Source: Paracyclopina nana | Taxonomy: Eukaryota > Arthropoda > Copepoda > Cyclopoida > Cyclopettidae | Reading direction: 5' to 3' | NCBI GenBank assembly: GCA_019096065.1 | Contig: JAGUCH010000001.1 | Coordinates: 3,596,001-3,660,000 of the forward strand | Length of the DNA: 64,000 nucleotides | Shown: positions 42,228-55,085 of the stretch, in pieces | Layout of the letters: each line of letters opens with the position of its first letter | Position numbering within the stretch: the stretch's first letter is position 1 | Program-made: the position numbers and the translations under genes | Notes under the pieces: model-generated | Seen by the model: only the letters and a program-made list of their open reading frames with translations | What the model was told of the DNA's origin: nothing | Databases searched by the model: none

Positions 42228-45200
42228 ATGGGTCCCTTCATGGTGGAAATTGTCTTCTGCCGCGTCACCCGACGTGGCCGGAAAAAGGGCAAGGGGATGA
42301 ACAAGTTAGCCAAGGAGAACTGCAGAAACGATGGTCCAGCCTTTTCCTTTATTCCTCCCGAAGACACAGTGAAAATCACCCTCGACTTGTCAGACAATGG
42401 CCCTGTGTTCTCGGCCCTCGACTCCATGATGATGAAGATGATGGACGACGATGCCAAGGATCGCAAAAACAACAAGGCCAGCGGAGATGAGGCCAAGAAG
42501 AGCTTGAAGCGGCTCATGAAGTCCGGCATCCCTGGAGTGGAAAAGTTGTTCACTGGTCCCCAGCAAGGCGATGGTCAAGGAGGAATGAAGAAAAAGTCCA
42601 AGGGATTCCACAGTATGAATGACAGTTCAAAGCAAAAATTCTTGAATGCAGTGTTTGGCGAGGACGGCACCTCCATCGAATCCGGAACGGCAGCTGCGCT
42701 TTTGGCAGCTACCTGCTCCGGCGGTGATCCTGAAATTGGCAACAAGATTGCCGAACTGTTGGTTCCCGACTTGGGAGACAAGGTGGATCCTGCAATGATG
42801 GCCGCACTCATGTCCTCGTGCTCGTTAATCAATGCTGGTGCGAGCACTGAAGAGGTAAATCAATCAGTTCATTGCTTCATAGTTGGAATAATGTTAATCT
42901 GGAAACGAGTGCGGACCCTCAAGAGAAAAGGTTCGAAATGCATCTGACCCTTCTCTTAGCATTAGCAACGACCGCACCATGACTGGCTGCTGAAATAAAA
43001 ATGCGCCTCTTACATCATCATCTGATTTTTACCTCACGTTTCAGGTGATGAAAATCATGAAAAAAGAGCTCAGTGACAGCGGCATGACCGAAGAGGAGAT
43101 TTTGCACAGGACTCAAATCTTGATGAAGGCATTTGGCCGTCAGGATCCCACGGCTACAATGGCTGAATACGCCTTGGCCTCGAAGCAGAGGAATTCCGCC
43201 CTGAAGAAAAATAACACGTCACCTAAAGATTTTACAATTGTAAGCATGCTGACAGGATCGGAACTTAACACCTCCTCCCTTCACATCTCTGATTGCCGAG
43301 TGCCAGAAATAGGGTGATTTCTAGAGTTCGTAATTCGCTTGCCCGCTCGTGCCTTAGTTGCTTCTAGCATTTTCAGACCTAAAACGGAGCTTGATGTTTT
43401 CACAGTAATTGTTTTTAGGCATGACCCCATTTTCTGGGTCTCATTTTGACCTAGGCCTTGCATACTGCTACATACGTGCAGGACAATATCAAGTTTCTGT
43501 CGACGCAGCGCAGTATACTCGAGAAAGAGACAGTAGTCGACACAAATCAACAAAGCTATGAATTTTGTAACCATTGAAAGTAGGCAATGATAGTATAGAG
43601 CTGTTGCCTTGACAACCCTTAAGAGTTGCTCAGGAATTTATTGGGTGCTCGTCCGAAAATATTTATCTTAGCTGGGCTCAATGCGATGGGGTCAGGGCAT
43701 GCAATGCAGTAGTACCTCGTCCTCCTATTTGTTTCTCATTTTGCTGCTTTCCCATCTAGGCTGTCCTTGTAATGAAGGCCATAGCGGCCTGTGGGTCAAC
43801 GCCGGAAAATGTAGCCAAAATCATCATGATTGAGAACCAGCTGTCGAAAAAAGGCGCCCAATCTCGATTCATTTGCGATGCTCTCAAGCACTTGGGCGAT
43901 TTTGAGGCGAAACGCGACGACGTTATTGCCTCCATTACCAAAGCCTTCACTGAGGAAAAGCTGAAGCGGGATGATGTCTTCTTAAACGTCCGCATGACGC
44001 AAGCCATTGACAACGAAAATGAGCCGACCTGGAAAGAAGTGAAAAGCATGAAAGACATATTGGCCGGATGTTCTCCAAACTCACCAGAGGGCATCGAATT
44101 GAACCTGGCCCGAGCCACCAAGGTGAACCCATGAAACACACCATGCTGAAGGAAATAGTGTGACTTAATGCTTTTTTTCAGAGCGGTGGCTTGGGCAAAA
44201 ACGATATTGCTGCAGTGTTGATTGCCCAGAAAACAATGGCAGCATTGGGAGCCGATCCCAAGTCTCTGGCCCAAATTATCAACATGCAGAAATTGGTGGC
44301 CGAGAATGGCGTACCCGCAGCAGAAATCGCTCGAGTGCTCACGGATGGTGCGATGCCTTTCGAAATGACCGAGTTTCTGGTCAAGCAAGCTATTGAAGCC
44401 CTCAGCAAAGATCTCACGGCTCAAGATGTCGACTGCTTTGTCAACCTGTATGACAATTTGAGGCTCAAGGCAAACATTCCATTAGAGGTGATCGAACACA
44501 TCGACAACACTCTCATTCAGGTAGGCCCGATCGATGGCTTTTTTCTAGTTGGCATCAGCAAATTGACGAGGCAATTTTCGTGATCATCAGGTTCGCTGCT
44601 CCCTGGAGGACGTGGCTGACAACCTGGTATGCTCACAGTTAGCTCGTGGAGAGAAGGAATCAATGGTGATTCGAGCGCTTTGCGAGACCCTTTTGAAGAC
44701 AGGATCCAGCCCTGAAAGTGTGGCTGCCACCATGATGGCTGCCCTCAGAAGAGTCTTGTCCAAAACCGAGTGTGATATCATGAAGGACATTGGCAGAACA
44801 ATGCATGAGCAAGGGACAGAAAGTATGCCATAGAGCCGATAGCAAATGGCTTTTCGTCTAATTTTCAACTGCATTTACAGAGCAAGCTTTGCAAAAATCA
44901 ATGGTTGAACTCCTGATGAATCTTCTCGACGAAAATCCAGATTCCTATGAAATCCGCATGGAGGCGCTTAAGACCTTGGAGCTCGTGCTGAAGGAGGCTG
45001 GAGGATTCCCCAATGAAATCAGAGATTTCATTTGTGCTCTGGATTTGCCACCTGAACCTCCAGATCCGAAGGTTCTTGCCGAGATCGCTAGGAAACAGGC
45101 CGAGGAAGAGGAGAGGGAGGCCGAGAGGCTACGCAAAGAGGCTGAAGCTGCGGCTGAGGCTGAGCGTGCGAAAAATCCACCTGTTGAGGTTGTCCAGAAT

Positions 45201-48200
45201 AATGATGTAGTAGTCTCCGGAGGTTCGAGGCGAGGATCTTCTTCTTCGGTTACCCTTGGAGGAGTGGAGAGGCGCGGTTCATTCTATGGCGATGACATCA
45301 CCAAGAAAGCTACTGTGGCCATGGTAGTGGACGAACCTTTGAATGCCGACAAAAGCTCGATGTTTGAAGGTAAGTGCGGGAGCAAAGTGAAAGTATTCAA
45401 CTCTGCAGCTGCTAGCTTGTTCAAATCTTAACTATACCTCAAGGGAGAGACTAATTACGGAATGGATGACTTGTATTTTTTGTAGCACAATCTATTTGTT
45501 ACTCTAATGGATAGCTTTTTCCCTCAAATAGATTCCGTTTCAAATATCGCTAACGAGAACAATCTCTCTGTTTCAGACGACGAGGGTGACAATGGTAAGT
45601 GCAAAAGAGTACAAACCTGCTCTACAATAGTAGTAATAGTAGGGCTGCCACAACAACAAAATGCTTTTTTATATTTGTCAACCTTGAGCTTTCACGACGA
45701 CAATTCTTCAATTTCTGCTTTCTTCTAAGATGCTTAGGCTTTCGGCTGCTGCTAGAGGAAATTTCTACTGCTGCTGTTTCAGCTACTATCATGGTCAGAT
45801 CTGACTACTACAGGACAAAAGAAATCTGGCCAAAATGCAGGCTGTTATTACTAACGTAACTTTTTTTCTTTCCAAAATGACCATTTGACGTACAATTATA
45901 TTGTCCATCTTGGGAGGGTCATTTTGATGGCGCATAGCAAAAATTCTTTTTGAAAATAAATTACCCAGTTAAGAAAAAAGTGAGACGTCTTTCTGCTTTG
46001 CTTCATGCTTTTGTCTATATATGCTATAGGCTCACAACAAGAAAACAAGAGGGTAACTAAACTTGACACTTTGGCCACATGCGATACAAAACACTCTGAG
46101 GATATTGCTGAAATAGTAACAGAAAAAACAAACATTGACACTGCCGTGAACAAGAAAATAGCAGAAAACAAAGATGCCACGAAGCTGGAAGCCGTTGCTA
46201 TCCCGCATGCCTCGGCGAGAGAGCAAGCGCAAAAAGCCATAGACGTACCTGATGCCGGAGCAAAGTTGGAGGAAGGGCCCAAAAAAGATCCCGATAAAGC
46301 GAGTACCACAAATGAGCCAGGCTTTGTGAAGCCGGTCAAAAGTGTCAAAGATGTACAAGGTACTGAATTAGAGGACACGACGAAGATTGATCTTGCGCCA
46401 AAAAATTTCAAAGATGCCGATCAAGATGTGCACGCTGTAGTTAAGCCAACAAGCGTTTCCGAGCTGATCCGGATTGAAGACAACGTTTTGCCAACTAATC
46501 CGAGCAATGCTAAAATTGTGGAAAAGCACGCTGCCATTCCGGGAAAAAATCCGTCTGGACGAATAGAGGCTGAAACGAGGCAAATAGAGGCAACAGAAGT
46601 TGACATTAACACTAAATACGACACACCTAAAAAAATGAAAGAGCCGCTTCCATCTAAGCTAGGCGAAGACACTAAAAAACCTGCAGCAGCTTCCGCTTCT
46701 TTGCCAATTTCAGCTACTGTACCTGAGGGTAAATGAGATTTTTGCACGAAACAAATATGCATGTTTGGCTTTGATTTCTGCTCTTTGCATGCTCTGTAGA
46801 TGCTCAGAAGTGATGTAATTTAGCATATCAAACTGTACAAATTGTATTTTAATTATAGCAAAATTTTTGTTGTACATAGGATTTCATGAGGCGCATATGC
46901 AGAACATGGGCGATTATTTGAAGCCTTCCAACACACAAACTACACAACCATTTTCTGCATTGAATACCAACAAAGGAGATCAGATCGTTGAAGACACAAC
47001 TCAAAATATAAGCACAATCCATACCGTAACAGACCTTAACTCTCAGGGTAACAAGTTTTTTTTTTCTTTTTACTGGCCTTTCCAGCATGTACAGATCTTG
47101 TTTCAGGCACAAATACGGTACAGCAGCACAACCACTTACATTCTGTTATAAATCCAAACACAGGTGATTTAAAAATATCACACAAATATGCATGTGCTAA
47201 CTTTTACGTTATTGTATATACTATGTGTCGACTTTTTACAGGAACCACTCAAATCATTACTGTCACAGATCCAATCACAGGTCAGCCCAAGCAACAAATA
47301 GTAGAAACAGTCGTTGATCCCAAAACGGGCAAGTCAACTCAAAGGGTGGTTAGTAGTAGCAGCAATGCAAACAACGTTCAAGTTGTCACCGTGGAGGACC
47401 CCGTTACTGGCAAACTGGTTCAGCAATTGGTGCAGACAGTGGTTGACCCTAAATCGGGCAAACGCACTCAAGTTCCCATTCAGCAGTCGGCCGTAGCTGG
47501 CCTCAATAATGGCAGCGTCCAGATGATCACAGTCCAAGATCCTATTACAGGAAAGCCAATCACTGTTCCTGCCTCTCCAGTAGTAAAGCAAGGAGGCAAG
47601 GCTTTCCAGCAGCCACAAATCGTAGCTGTTCCAGATCCGGTGACTGGGCAACTTGTACAGCAAGTTGTACAAGTTGTCGTAGATCCCACAACTGGACAGG
47701 CAAGACAAGTGATGACACCACTGACCAGTTACAATACACAAAACGGTAATATTTCATTCCAGGAAGGCTACCATCATTTTGAGCTTCTTGTAAAACGCCC
47801 TTAAAAACTTGAGGATTCAGTTTAAAGATACCCGTAAAAATTCTATACTCAACTCAAATAGAAACATCCATAAATCACCAAGAATACTTTAAAGAAAAAC
47901 TGTAAATAGCTGCCAAAACTGCAGAGTCGAGACGCTGCAATTAAGCCCATGTAAAAAAATTGTAAAATTGAGCGCTAAACCCAATATTCTTGTCCTTAAA
48001 CTATCAATCTCTCTCTCACTGTAAAAAAGAAACAACACAAAATTAAAAAGAAAACTTGTAAAAATCCACTTAATACTAAACTTGTATGCATGAAGCCTTG
48101 CAAAGCTAGCGTAGTTCATATTTTTGTAAAATCAATCTTGTACAGGTGTGCCAATCACGACTTTGGAAACTTCCGGACTGCCAATTTCCGCCAATATTGG

Positions 48201-50133
48201 GCCGGGCAGCAGCATTTCTAATCAACTACAACTCAACAACGGACGTGGTAATTTGACTGTTGACCTTATATTGACTGTTTTTGCTCTTTCCTTTCCGGAC
48301 TTTGCGCGCATCAAAATGACTGAAAGTTGCCTGGCAACTGAAACTTTAGTCATTTTGGTGGGTGCATTCTAAATTAGTAGCTTCTAGAAATTTTCCTGTG
48401 ATATAAAGTACATTAAACCTTGTTGTCCACAGCTCCATCAGAAGTTTTGGAATCGATTCTTTCCGACGCATTGGATGAGGGAGATTATGGTAGTCCCCCC
48501 ACACTATTCATAAGCATGCAAAATTCCCAAACTGACTTTACTAAAAAAAAATTGTCGAAAGATATTCATCATTCACTGATCATCGTCGCAAACGCTTTCC
48601 CTACTACCCTATGTTTAATTACCTATTAACTTTATGTAAAAAGAGGCTATAACGCGATTCACATTTTTGCGCTTCGTCTGTACATAGATCTTTGATTAAC
48701 TGCTTCGATTCAGTCCCTGGCTCTTAACTGCATGCCCTGCTTAGATTGATGGGGAATATTTTACGAGCGCACTAAATATTCCCCCTGTCTCTCCCTGAAA
48801 CGCTTGGAAAGCTGTAAATATTCACTGATGAGTATCTTTCCAACAGTCCACGTAAAAGTGGGCAAATGATGTAAATCAAGGACCGAATTAAGGTTGTCTT
48901 TTTGCTTCCTAGGTATCACTGCTATCCTGCTCATTATAATTAAAGACGCAACTCCACATTTGGCTGGTAAATTCTGAATATTAAAAAAAACACCATTTAT
49001 CAGCCAAGAATTGCGCAAGGGGATTTTATGAATCGTTCAGCATTAACAGCATGCACATAGTGCTTGATCTTCGTTCGTTGCTCACACTTGTCCCAATTTT
49101 CTCTTTTAGGCCCTGATCTTGACGCTACTCTGAAGGCGATTCGAAGTGGAAAAGTGACTGACGAAGATGTGAACAAGCTCATGAATGTTTTCGTCACTTC
49201 AGGCATGAAAAATGTGCAAAATATAGGATATTCATCCACGAGTCTCTTTTTCTTGCAGGTGTTGTTAGCAATACCGGAGGAGTGACGAGGCTTAGGAAAA
49301 TTAGTGACATTAGAAACACACTTATTGCTACCAATAAGTCATTCGACGATGCCATATCAGATGCCCAAAACAGAGAAGCTCCACAAAGTGGGGGACAATT
49401 TGCCGTAGCGTGTTTGCCTCATTTTTACGCTAGCTTTCTTCATTGCAGTTTCAGAGGAAAACAGGCGACTTATGGACGAAGTTTTGAAGAGGTCTGCTGA
49501 CAATCAGCACGAGCTCAGTGACCGTGTCAAGGCACTCATGGCTGGATCTGCAGCAGCCGCAGCCAGCACAGGAGTCAAAATTCAGAGGCGGGATGTTGTC
49601 GAGCAAGTCGACTACACATCAGCAGGTGAGGTTGCCTAGGTCATTAAAACCCTGCATTGCTCCACACGATGCTTTTAGGTGACGACTTGGGTCAATTGCC
49701 GCAGCAAAGGTACAAGCCCCGTCGCAAGGCCCAGTCCGAAATGCACGGGATGGTGCCATTGCACCAAGCTAGCTCCGAAGAGCTGGAAAGTCGCGCCGCT
49801 GCCGCCGGTATTCGTATTCAGAGGCGCAGCGTCAAGCGCACTTCCCTGGCTCGCCTGCGCAAAACGTCCGAATTCAGCGGCCTTCGACCTCCCCCGGGGG
49901 GCCAGCTGGCCAACGGCCAGGCCGAGGACGAGTTCGATGAGGTGGCCGACCATCGCAAAATTATTGGACTTAAGAGGTCAAAGGTGCCCATGATGGTGTA
50001 CTCGCACGGCGGTTTCTCGAGGTGCTTCAGAATAGCCCGGCGTTATCAGGTGGATGGGCCTCCCATAGGGGTCGAATATGAGGAAGTGGAGGACAACCGA
50101 GCCGCTCTGAATCCAGAGCTGCAGAACGCATGA
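42228..50133 (+). CDS. Large modular repeat protein, function unknown
   Basis: Seventeen coding exons: 42228-42854, 43045-43239, 43760-44122, 44182-44520, 44591-44822, 44881-45369, 45532-45594, 46030-46728, 46880-47047, 47107-47163, 47242-47745, 48146-48247, 48433-48489, 49110-49202, 49259-49387, 49449-49625 and 49679-50133; 1582 residues, phases agree throughout. Residues 1-560 are helical and repetitive, with recurring modules such as AIAACGSTPENVAKIIM, MAALGADPKSLAQIINM and LLKTGSSPESVAATMM. Then comes a charged coiled-coil stretch (RKQAEEEEREAERLRKE), a Lys/Glu/Thr/Ala-rich disordered part (exon 8), and in exon 11 a beta-type repeat of about 45 residues (VTDPITGQPKQQIVETVVDP and variants). 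The C-terminus is basic (YKPRRKAQSEMHGM, GIRIQRRSVKRTSLARLRK). No signal peptide or membrane segment; I do not recognise the family. AATAAA at 50555-50560 lies 60 bp from the convergent homeobox gene. Confidence 0.72.
47242..47745 (+). repeat. DPxTGQ/VVDP protein repeat region
   Basis: This exon encodes alternating units of the form VTV.DP.TG...QQ.VQTVVDP.TGK.TQ. At least three full units and one variant are visible (starting near 47257, 47383, 47524 and 47626). The periodicity of DP-TG turns suggests a beta-helical or extended repeat. Confidence 0.7.
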
Positions 50134-50616
50134 AATAATTGCTGATTAATTTTGAGGAGGAGGAATTTGATTTGTTGCCGATTTGCATGATTGTTGTTAC
50201 CAAATTGTGTGCAAGATTGAAGTGTGACTATGCCGTGTACAAGAAGGACTACTAATATGGAGTGAAAGCTGTTGTTACGAGTTGAAGAGGTTGGATACTA
50301 AAGTCATGCGCTGCTGAGTTACGCTTTTTTGTATGTATAAAAGTCTGGAGATCGCGCCTTGCGCGGTCGGTAACTGCTGGCAGGAAAATGGCTGCGACTG
50401 TTGTAATGCTCTGATGAATCAATTAGCTTCATTTTGGGGGAGGCGTGCGAGCTTCTGCTAATTACGCTAATCACTTGCTTACGCGACCTTGCAGCCTGGC
50501 CGCCTTTTAAGATGATTCAATCTTGTTTCTTATGCTATTCGCCTTTTGTTTATAAATAAAACTACCTTTTGCACAAAAATATCCACGCGTCGACTTACGA
50601 GATTTATTTGGATTCT

Positions 50617-51382
50617 TCAGTTAAGCTGATCGAGCTGATTTTGAGGATCTTGGTGCTGAATCTGACTGGATGAAGATGAAGAGCTATGGGCGCTTCGAGG
50701 GTCATCTGTGAGGGTATGTAAGCGATTCTGCTCGGAGAGCATGTGCTGCTTTCGCCACTTGATTCTTCGATTTTGAAACCATACTTTCACTTGGGCCTCG
50801 GTGAGGCTCAACGCATTGGCCAAGTACATCCGTTCGTGACCCACCACATATTGCTGCTTGTGAAATTCCCGCTCCATTTTCTCCAGCTGCTCGGTCGTGA
50901 AAATTGTGCGAGCTCGTTTGCCTCCATGATGGTGTTGTCCAGAATCTGGATTTAAGCCATGCTTCGGAACGCGGGCTTTCAAGCTTTGCGTTGATGGAGG
51001 AGACGTACCCAAAACTTTGGTATTATACTCATCGCTTGAAGATTCTTCATCTGCTGCAAAAAATTGATCTTAGCTGTGGTTTTCTTAAATCTGCTTTGCC
51101 TTGCTTGACAAAAGCTAACAGTGATGAATTTGAATTTCGTTGTCTTGTCTGCAATAATCAGCCCTTGAACGTATTTATCAAGCTGCTATCTTTATGTAAA
51201 CTTCAAGAAAATTGAAAACTGTGGTGATCTAATAAGATACTCAATTGAGCTTTAGCCAGGGCATTATTACCTCCTGATGATGAAGATTTGGAGAGAAGAA
51301 TAGAGTCAATGGAAAATTGACTCTTTTTTGGCTCATTGAGGTTTGGCTGCCGGTGGATCATGTGATCTTGAGTTCGCTCCAT
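50617..51382 (-). CDS. Not-family (Noto-like) homeobox transcription factor
   Basis: Two exons, 51382-51271 and 51053-50617; 182 residues. The N-terminus carries [11 protein letters not shown], an eh1 Groucho-binding motif. The homeodomain begins [20 protein letters not shown], continues [18 protein letters not shown] and ends [20 protein letters not shown]. The YVVG loop and [16 protein letters not shown] helix are shared by the Not/Emx/Vax group, and the RRIKWRK ending is like fly 90Bre/CG18599 and Not proteins. The C-terminal tail is Ser- and Gln-rich. Expected nuclear repressor. The acceptor of exon 2 is a NAGNAG tandem (GCAGCAG). Assignment to Not rather than another member of the group is my best reading. 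Confidence 0.85.
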
Positions 51383-53837
51383 AGTAAACTGGTAGCTTTC
51401 CGGTAATGAGCGCTACCAACTTCAGCGCCATTGGGCGGAATTCCACCAAAGCTCCTCCCAGACGCATTCTTCGAGCCATTCCTGCGCCAAGATTCCTTAT
51501 TTTAAAACTAGCGGTCGACCATTACTTAATTGGGTGAAAGATTCATTTGCTGTTTAATGAGAAGCTAAGTGAGGATTCCGACGAAAAAGGTTTCTCAATT
51601 TGCATTGGATTCCGCTTGCACCCAAATCCCAATAGATGACGGTGGTTGAAAAAGACATCTAAAGCGTAAAAAGTAGCTAGATTTTCATGCGCAACAATTA
51701 CGTAAAATTATTTTGTCTTTCCTTCAAGTGAAATGCAAACAAATAGAAATTGTGATTTGGTACCAAATCAGAGCCATGAAAACCAATTACACCCATGGCT
51801 GTGATGAGACAACAAGAATTCACTTGAGACTTTATTAAAAGCTCTGATTGAACCTGGCTTGCTACTCCTCTGATTAATCAAAAAGTCAATTGGTACGCTT
51901 TTAGGTTGACTAAGTTTTAAGCCAAATAATTCTTCTTCGGCAGGGCTTATAGCACCACAGTTACCACTTATCTTCCCTATAGCATAGCCTCAATTTTGAT
52001 CCGCCTAATTTTAGCACATCACAATTAATTAGCCGTTTCTTCTTGAAAATAGCCAAAACGTGAGGAAACATATCCGGTATCTTGGCTAGTTCAACTAGGA
52101 GCCGAGCAGCGTTTTTGAAGGCAAATTCTGCTATTGTTGATCTCTTTAATGCTTATTTTGTTGACTAAAAGTAAAATCTCGTGCTTTGCATAAAAGATCA
52201 ATAGCTCACTTTTAAGTTGACTTGAAGTTGATCACATTTTCTGCATCAGCTGACGAATCATTTCTCTCCTTTCTTTCAAGTGTTTTTCGGGCATTTTCCC
52301 AAAGAGTTATTGGCTGCTCACATGAATTGGGTTATTTTGGTGGTAAAGCTGATAATCAGCCTCAAGTACTAATTAGGCATTGGTGCTCGAATTTTCCGCT
52401 AGGTTGATCTAGCGGATGTTCAACGGGTCTCATTGTACTTTCTAGAATTGTAATAGCGACAGGCCCTGAAATGAGCTTGGCTCTAAGGGTTTTACAGAAT
52501 GGTTGCTGCTAGGGTTGCGATAAGATAAAATATGCACTCAGTACGTCGATATAAAAAATAGATTTTTTGTATCATTTACCACTCAGTGATTACAATGCAT
52601 CTATTTAAGCCACACATTCTAATAAATGGATAGCTTGGATCAAGGTACTGAAACAAATTTGTCATTGAGGAACCTAAACCTGAATTAATACCTTAATAAA
52701 GAAGGCCTTAAAGAAATATCTTTTTAACAGAGAAGGTACCTGAAAATGCACTTGGTTGTAAAAGTAAAACCTAGCTGCAGTTTATGCCTCGTTTTTATTG
52801 AAAACCTTTAACGACGCTGTTAATAAGCACTAATGTTTGCACAATTTTCTGCTGTATTAGTATATAATAATATCGACCAGGGGCACATGCACAAGAAGAG
52901 TCACGAGAGTCATCAAATATAGCATTCATCGTATGTAAAGATGCGTGAACAGCAACACAAGAGAAAGTACAGCTGTAATCTGACAACAATGCGATTGTTG
53001 TCGTTTCAATTTGTCACGGGATGCTAGGGGCCGCCAATTTAATAAAACCAAGATGAAAGCGATTGGTGCACGTGGTGAGCATTCCTAGCATTCCTCTTCT
53101 ACGACTCACCCTCGAAAAATATGGCCTCTATTGCTATAGAGGGCATCATCCTTGCATTTTTTCCTTGCTGTACATGCAGCTAAACATCTGTTTATCCTAG
53201 GATCTCTTTTTCAGTTATGCAGATAATTGGATGTGTTTAACTGCTTAATTACTGGTATCTCAATGTAATTCACATCTGCATAACAATTTTGCTTTGCTGT
53301 AGCATTGATGTCAATCTTTATTAAAAGATTAATTTTTAAGTGGTGTGAGTGGAATTTTGATTGGGCAGCAAATCTAATTTGCTTATTTGCAGACAGACAG
53401 ACGTCGAGATCAATGCATTTTTGTGTGGTCTTGCACCCCCTGATGGGAAATGTATTAGGGACCAGCAGGGCATCCTGCTTGGATTTCACCTGTTGAAAAG
53501 TGTTTATCACAACATGACGACTGACATATCGCACCCAGGCTTGGATTTTTCCATTTAATTCACCAGGAAAGATGGTAGAAGAAAGAATGCTAATGTTGGA
53601 TATCTGCTCGTACATTAACTTATGCTGCTAAACGCGAAACATGTGCTACAATAAAGTGTAGCGGCTCGTGAAAAAACACCTGAATGCGGAGCAACTTCAT
53701 TTTTTACCCACCTTAAATGAGGCATCTTCAAGTGTTGTGAAAGCTAAGTGACTCCAATTGAAGGCCTTTATATTACACAAGCTGCGTGCTCTACGAAAAT
53801 TATTCATCAGTCTGTGTTCAAAGAGTGTGCTCTCATA
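51383..53837. other. Intergenic, no gene seen
   Basis: AT-rich DNA between the Not-type homeobox gene and the crystallin-like gene. No domain-bearing frame was found. A TTTATATTA sequence near 53766-53774 could serve as a TATA element for the downstream gene. Confidence 0.45.
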
Positions 53838-54639
53838 ATGGAGAGGTTGCCCTTTTTTGCAGCTCTTTTGATGGCCGGCTTTTGCAAAGCTGACGAAAAG
53901 TTCAACTACACAGCAGCTGAAAATGAGAGATTGCTTGACTCGTATCAGTACATTGAATGTTTTGATCATTTCAATGGGCAAGGAGGGTCAGTGAAGTTGA
54001 CTTACGGCAATGAAAACTTATTCTCAATTGGATGGGATAACGCTTTCTCGTCATGCTGCTTCAATGGCTTTTGGTTTTTATATGAGGATCCGGAATTCAA
54101 CCGATTCAACGAAAACGTATGCCATGCTGCGCACATTTTTTGAAATTATCTCAGCAATATAAATTCTGCCAATAGAGGATGGTTTATTACGGCTTTGGAG
54201 AAGACCATTGCAGGAACTTAAATGATGGCTCCCCTTCGTTTGCCAACAAAGCTAGTTCTCTTAGGTGATCAATTTGAGCTTAGTATTTTGAATTTATCTT
54301 AAACAACATGCACGTAGGTACATTGGAGCATATAACAATTACAAGTACGACTCCATCACAATTTTTGGCAACCGTAATTTTGGTGGAGCAGCCCAAAATG
54401 CTTTTTCTGAGAAGAACTTGGATATTCAGTACTATGGAAGATCTGTGGCTATTACAGGATGCAACCCTTGGACTGTTTACACTAATACTAATTTTAACGG
54501 AAACTGTGCCTGCTTGTACCCAAAAAGCATGATTGAGTGTGAAGCTGGTCTTTTCCCCGACTTGCAATACTTCAACGATAACATCGCTTCAGTGAGAAGA
54601 GGCTGCTTTTGCAGCTATCATAAATATCCTCCTTATTGA
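53838..54639 (+). CDS. Secreted beta/gamma-crystallin-like (Greek-key) protein
   Basis: Three exons: 53838-54116, 54176-54264 and 54318-54639; 229 residues. Signal peptide LPFFAALLMAGFCKA. After the leader come Greek-key-like segments: GFWFLYEDPEFNRFNEN, then NKASSLRYIGAYNNYKYDSI and TIFGNRNFGGAAQ, then NPWTVYTNTNFNGNC and FNDNIASVRRGC. The W-x-(L/V)Y(E/T)xxxFxG pattern followed by a NDxIxSVR strand is the hallmark of beta/gamma-crystallin motifs. At least eight cysteines suggest an extracellular, disulfide-stabilised protein. Secreted crystallin-fold proteins occur in several invertebrates, some binding calcium or surface polymers; the role here is unknown. All junctions agree in phase, which supports the model. 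Confidence 0.7.
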
Positions 54640-55085
54640 AATTAACAAAGAGCCAACTTGAATCCCAGATTAGTTAGTAATTAACAATTAAGTACTAATC
54701 AGAAAAAATAATTGATATTTGTTTTTTGGCGTGTGATCCAATTTTGCGACTGTTTTTAAGCAGGGTGTCAGTGTAGCATATCTTAGTTTTATTTATTTCT
54801 CGCACAAAGGTAGTATTAGATCGAAATTGCACGAAAAATGCTTGCGCAAATAATTAGTTTTAACAGATTCTTCTGCATTTTATTGGTGTTCCATCATTTT
54901 TTGAAATCACCACAACTACATACCATATCATTGTCCAAGATAAAAGAGTCAGATTATCAAGTTGAGAGATATCGAGAGAGAGTAGGGAAAGGCTCATTTC
55001 TTATAAGTATTTTAAATGTTGGCGTTCCTTGGCCATTGTGTGTTGCAAATAAAGCATAGTTTTAATGTGAGAGTTGACTTCTTCT

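Noticed and set aside
43756..44424. 222-codon minus-strand frame
   Set aside because: It is antisense to exons 3 and 4 of the large repeat-protein gene, whose plus-strand exons have consistent splice phases.
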